Source: Candidatus Nanopelagicales bacterium
GTDB lineage: Bacteria > Actinomycetota > Actinomycetes > S36-B12
Length of the DNA: 7,524 nucleotides
NCBI GenBank assembly: GCA_018399515.1
Contig: JAGYOB010000099.1
Location: 1 to 7,524 of the forward strand
Reading direction: 5' to 3'
Of the stretch, positions 7,108 to 7,524 are shown piece by piece (within the stretch, counting starts at the first letter, position 1; every line of letters starts with the position of its first letter). The notes beneath the pieces are model-generated. The model was not told where the DNA came from. It did not search any database and was given only the letters and a program-made list of their open reading frames with translations. A program made the translations under genes and the position numbers.

Positions 7108-7139
7108 GGCTGGTGGGCGGTCAGAGCCGCCCACCAGCC
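7108..7139. terminator. Strong hairpin between precursor gene and exporter: partial terminator or mRNA stabiliser
   Basis: A perfect 13-bp inverted repeat, GGCTGGTGGGCGG (7108-7120) and CCGCCCACCAGCC (7127-7139), with the 6-base loop 7121-7126. It lies 22 bases past the precursor stop and 41 bases before the exporter start. No T run follows on the minus strand, so it is not a classic intrinsic terminator. RiPP operons often place such a hairpin behind the precursor gene to lower read-through or protect the precursor mRNA, giving more precursor than enzyme. That role is inferred here. Confidence 0.65.
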
Positions 7140-7161
7140 ACCGAGGTGGTTCGAGGTGGAT

Positions 7162-7326
7162 CTAGAGGTCAGCACCCTCGGACGGGTTGATAGGCAAGAA
7201 GGTCGCCTGGTCAGCACCCTCGGACGGAATGCCGTAACCGACGTAGGACTGGATTGCGCCGGCGGTGCCGGCCTGAGCTGCGGTGCCGCGATGGACCGGA
7301 GCCGAGATAACGGGGGGGTTCACCAT
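7162..7326 (-). CDS. Cyanobactin-type RiPP precursor peptide with two heptapeptide cores
   Basis: A 54-residue peptide, ATG 7326-7324, TAG 7164-7162. AAGGAG, 7 bases upstream, decides the start. Residues 1-27 are the leader (begins MVNPPVISAPVHRG, ends GAIQS). Core 1 is YVGYGIP (28-34), followed by SEGAD (35-39) and QA. Core 2 is TFLPINP (42-48), followed by SEGADL (49-54). Both cores are 7 residues, end in Pro, follow GA-(I/D)-Q-(S/A) and precede SEGAD. In cyanobactin precursors PatA cuts after GLEAS-like blocks and PatG before AYDG/SYDD-like blocks, with Pro or a heterocycle at the cut; this arrangement is the same in outline. The leader lacks the LAELSEE-type heterocyclase motif, the cores have no Cys, and no cyclodehydratase is present. 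Expected products are therefore the two unmodified heptapeptides, cyclic or linear. Exact core limits are inferred from the repeat symmetry; a core 2 beginning at Gln40 is the main alternative. First gene of the operon, before a hairpin and the exporter. Confidence 0.85.
   Translation of the reverse strand: MVNPPVISAPVHRGTAAQAGTAGAIQSYVGYGIPSEGADQATFLPINPSEGADL
7167..7185 (-). repeat. Copy 2 of 19-bp perfect direct repeat encoding P-SEGAD recognition block
   Basis: On the minus strand the 19 bases read CCGTCCGAGGGTGCTGACC and encode Pro-Ser-Glu-Gly-Ala-Asp plus one base. The same 19 bases occur at 7209-7227, 42 bases (14 codons) away. This copy closes core 2. The flanking core codons are unrelated between units. 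Confidence 0.92.
7209..7227 (-). repeat. Copy 1 of 19-bp perfect direct repeat encoding P-SEGAD recognition block
   Basis: Identical to the bases at 7167-7185. It starts exactly at the codon of the terminal Pro of core 1 and covers SEGAD, so the repeat limits agree with the proposed protease recognition block. Confidence 0.92.
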
Positions 7327-7333
7327 GATGATT

Positions 7334-7339
7334 CTCCTT
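7334..7339 (-). promoter_or_regulatory. Ribosome binding site of the precursor gene
   Basis: The minus strand reads AAGGAG followed by AATCATC and then ATG (7326). Spacing of 7 bases and near-full complementarity to the 16S anti-Shine-Dalgarno make it the best ribosome binding site in the window, consistent with high precursor expression. It is the main reason for choosing this start for a gene too short for routine ORF calling. Confidence 0.8.
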
Positions 7340-7371
7340 CTGTGTGGATCTGCAACCGTGCAGTCTCAAAC

Positions 7372-7390
7372 TCGATCCAACTGGATTCGA
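7372..7390. promoter_or_regulatory. Imperfect 19-bp dyad in the precursor leader, possible operator
   Basis: The plus strand reads tcgATCCAacTGGATtcga. The arms ATCCA and TGGAT are perfect around a 2-base centre, and TCG/CGA extend the symmetry across a single unpaired T. It lies 46 bases upstream of the precursor start. Binding by a dimeric regulator is possible, but chance occurrence is not excluded. Confidence 0.3.
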
Positions 7391-7401
7391 TGGCGCAGCG
7401 G

Positions 7402-7412
7402 AACAGACTGTT
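7402..7412. promoter_or_regulatory. 11-bp dyad AACAGACTGTT overlapping a weak -10-like hexamer
   Basis: Perfect 5-bp arms (AACAG/CTGTT) with a single central base. It overlaps by 3 bases the only -10-like hexamer (7410-7415) upstream of the precursor, a usual place for a repressor site. The dyad is short, so this is only a candidate. Confidence 0.25.
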
Positions 7413-7524
7413 TTAGGGATCGCCCTCAACCTCAACGAACTTCGCACCAACACGCGGTGAACTCCCCGATCACCCCGCCGCTCGTTTGGGGGCCCGTCAA
7501 CCACGGATGGAGGAGGGGGCAGGA

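Larger units (their letters stand above)
7327..7524 (-). promoter_or_regulatory. Upstream region of the cluster, no gene, probable promoter and operator region
   Basis: This stretch holds no gene I can support. It must contain the cluster promoter unless the operon starts outside the window. A weak -10-like TAAAAC (7415-7410, minus strand) lacks a good -35 at standard spacing. TTGACG (7500-7495) is a good -35 match but has no -10 behind it. Three short dyads follow: AACAG-A-CTGTT (7402-7412), ATCCA-AC-TGGAT (7375-7386) and CTGCA-ACCG-TGCAG (7350-7363). No assignment to a known regulator is possible. Confidence 0.4.

Noticed and set aside
7167..7227. CRISPR or mobile-element repeats
   Set aside because: Only two 19-bp copies, in phase with a coding frame and encoding a meaningful block. 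No spacer array, inverted terminal repeats or transposase is present in the window.
1220..7326. Lanthipeptide, lasso or thiazole-type RiPP cluster
   Set aside because: No LanM/LanC, lasso cyclase, YcaO or radical SAM gene is present, and the precursor has no Cys. The two PatA/PatG-type proteases and the core-SEGAD repeat fit cyanobactin-type processing better.
7015..7416. Plus-strand open frame of 133 codons across the exporter start, hairpin and precursor
   Set aside because: No ribosome binding site or domain; antisense to two well supported genes.
7495..7500. TTGACG as the -35 box of the cluster promoter
   Set aside because: No -10-like hexamer follows at 16-19 bases on the minus strand, so I do not call a promoter from it.
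7211..7504. Minus-strand open frame of 97 codons overlapping the precursor
   Set aside because: It is Arg-rich and featureless, runs through the precursor in another frame and has no good start signal. The precursor frame has a strong ribosome binding site and an exact internal repeat in phase with it.

Overview
The window looks like a piece of a GC-rich, high-G+C Gram-positive (actinobacterial) chromosome. Codon third positions are mostly G or C, GTG is used as a start, and the short-tailed sensor kinase and the 14-helix QacA/EmrB-type transporter are common in that group. No marker gene fixes the genus.

Plus strand, 1-1223: the 3' end of a gene for an extracellular protein with tryptophan-containing beta-propeller-like repeats. 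It overlaps by 10 bases a gene for a NarL-type sensor histidine kinase with one membrane helix. The two reading frames may be halves of one sensor kinase. They converge on, and share a CTAG with, the end of the minus-strand cluster.

Minus strand, 7326 down to 1220: a compact cluster that reads as one operon and looks like a cyanobactin-type RiPP pathway outside the cyanobacteria. Its order of transcription is: (1) a 54-residue precursor peptide (7326-7162); (2) a strong 13-bp hairpin (7108-7139); (3) a 14-TM major facilitator exporter (7066-5543); (4) a PatA/PatG-family subtilisin-like protease (5537-3543); (5) a 64-residue PatB-like protein; (6) an 85-residue protein in the PatC position; (7) a second, more divergent PatA/PatG-family protease (3091-1220). 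Genes 4 to 7 overlap or sit within 3 bases of each other.

The central observation is the precursor. It carries two 7-residue segments, YVGYGIP and TFLPINP. Each ends in proline, each is followed by an identical SEGAD block, and each is preceded by a GA-x-Q-(S/A) block. This matches the cassette logic of cyanobactin precursors (recognition site, variable core, recognition site). The SEGAD block is a perfect 19-bp DNA repeat while the cores are unrelated. The likely scheme is that the two proteases cut before and after each core, the second cut possibly being used for head-to-tail cyclisation, and the transporter exports the product. No YcaO cyclodehydratase, oxidase or PatF-type prenyltransferase is present, and the leader lacks the LAELSEE-type heterocyclase motif, so heterocycles are not expected. 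Neither protease has the roughly 35-residue insertion between catalytic Asp and His that marks the PatG macrocyclase, so whether and how the peptide is cyclised is open.

The 198 bases upstream of the precursor (7327-7524) hold no supported gene. They contain small dyads that could be operators, and the cluster promoter is probably there.
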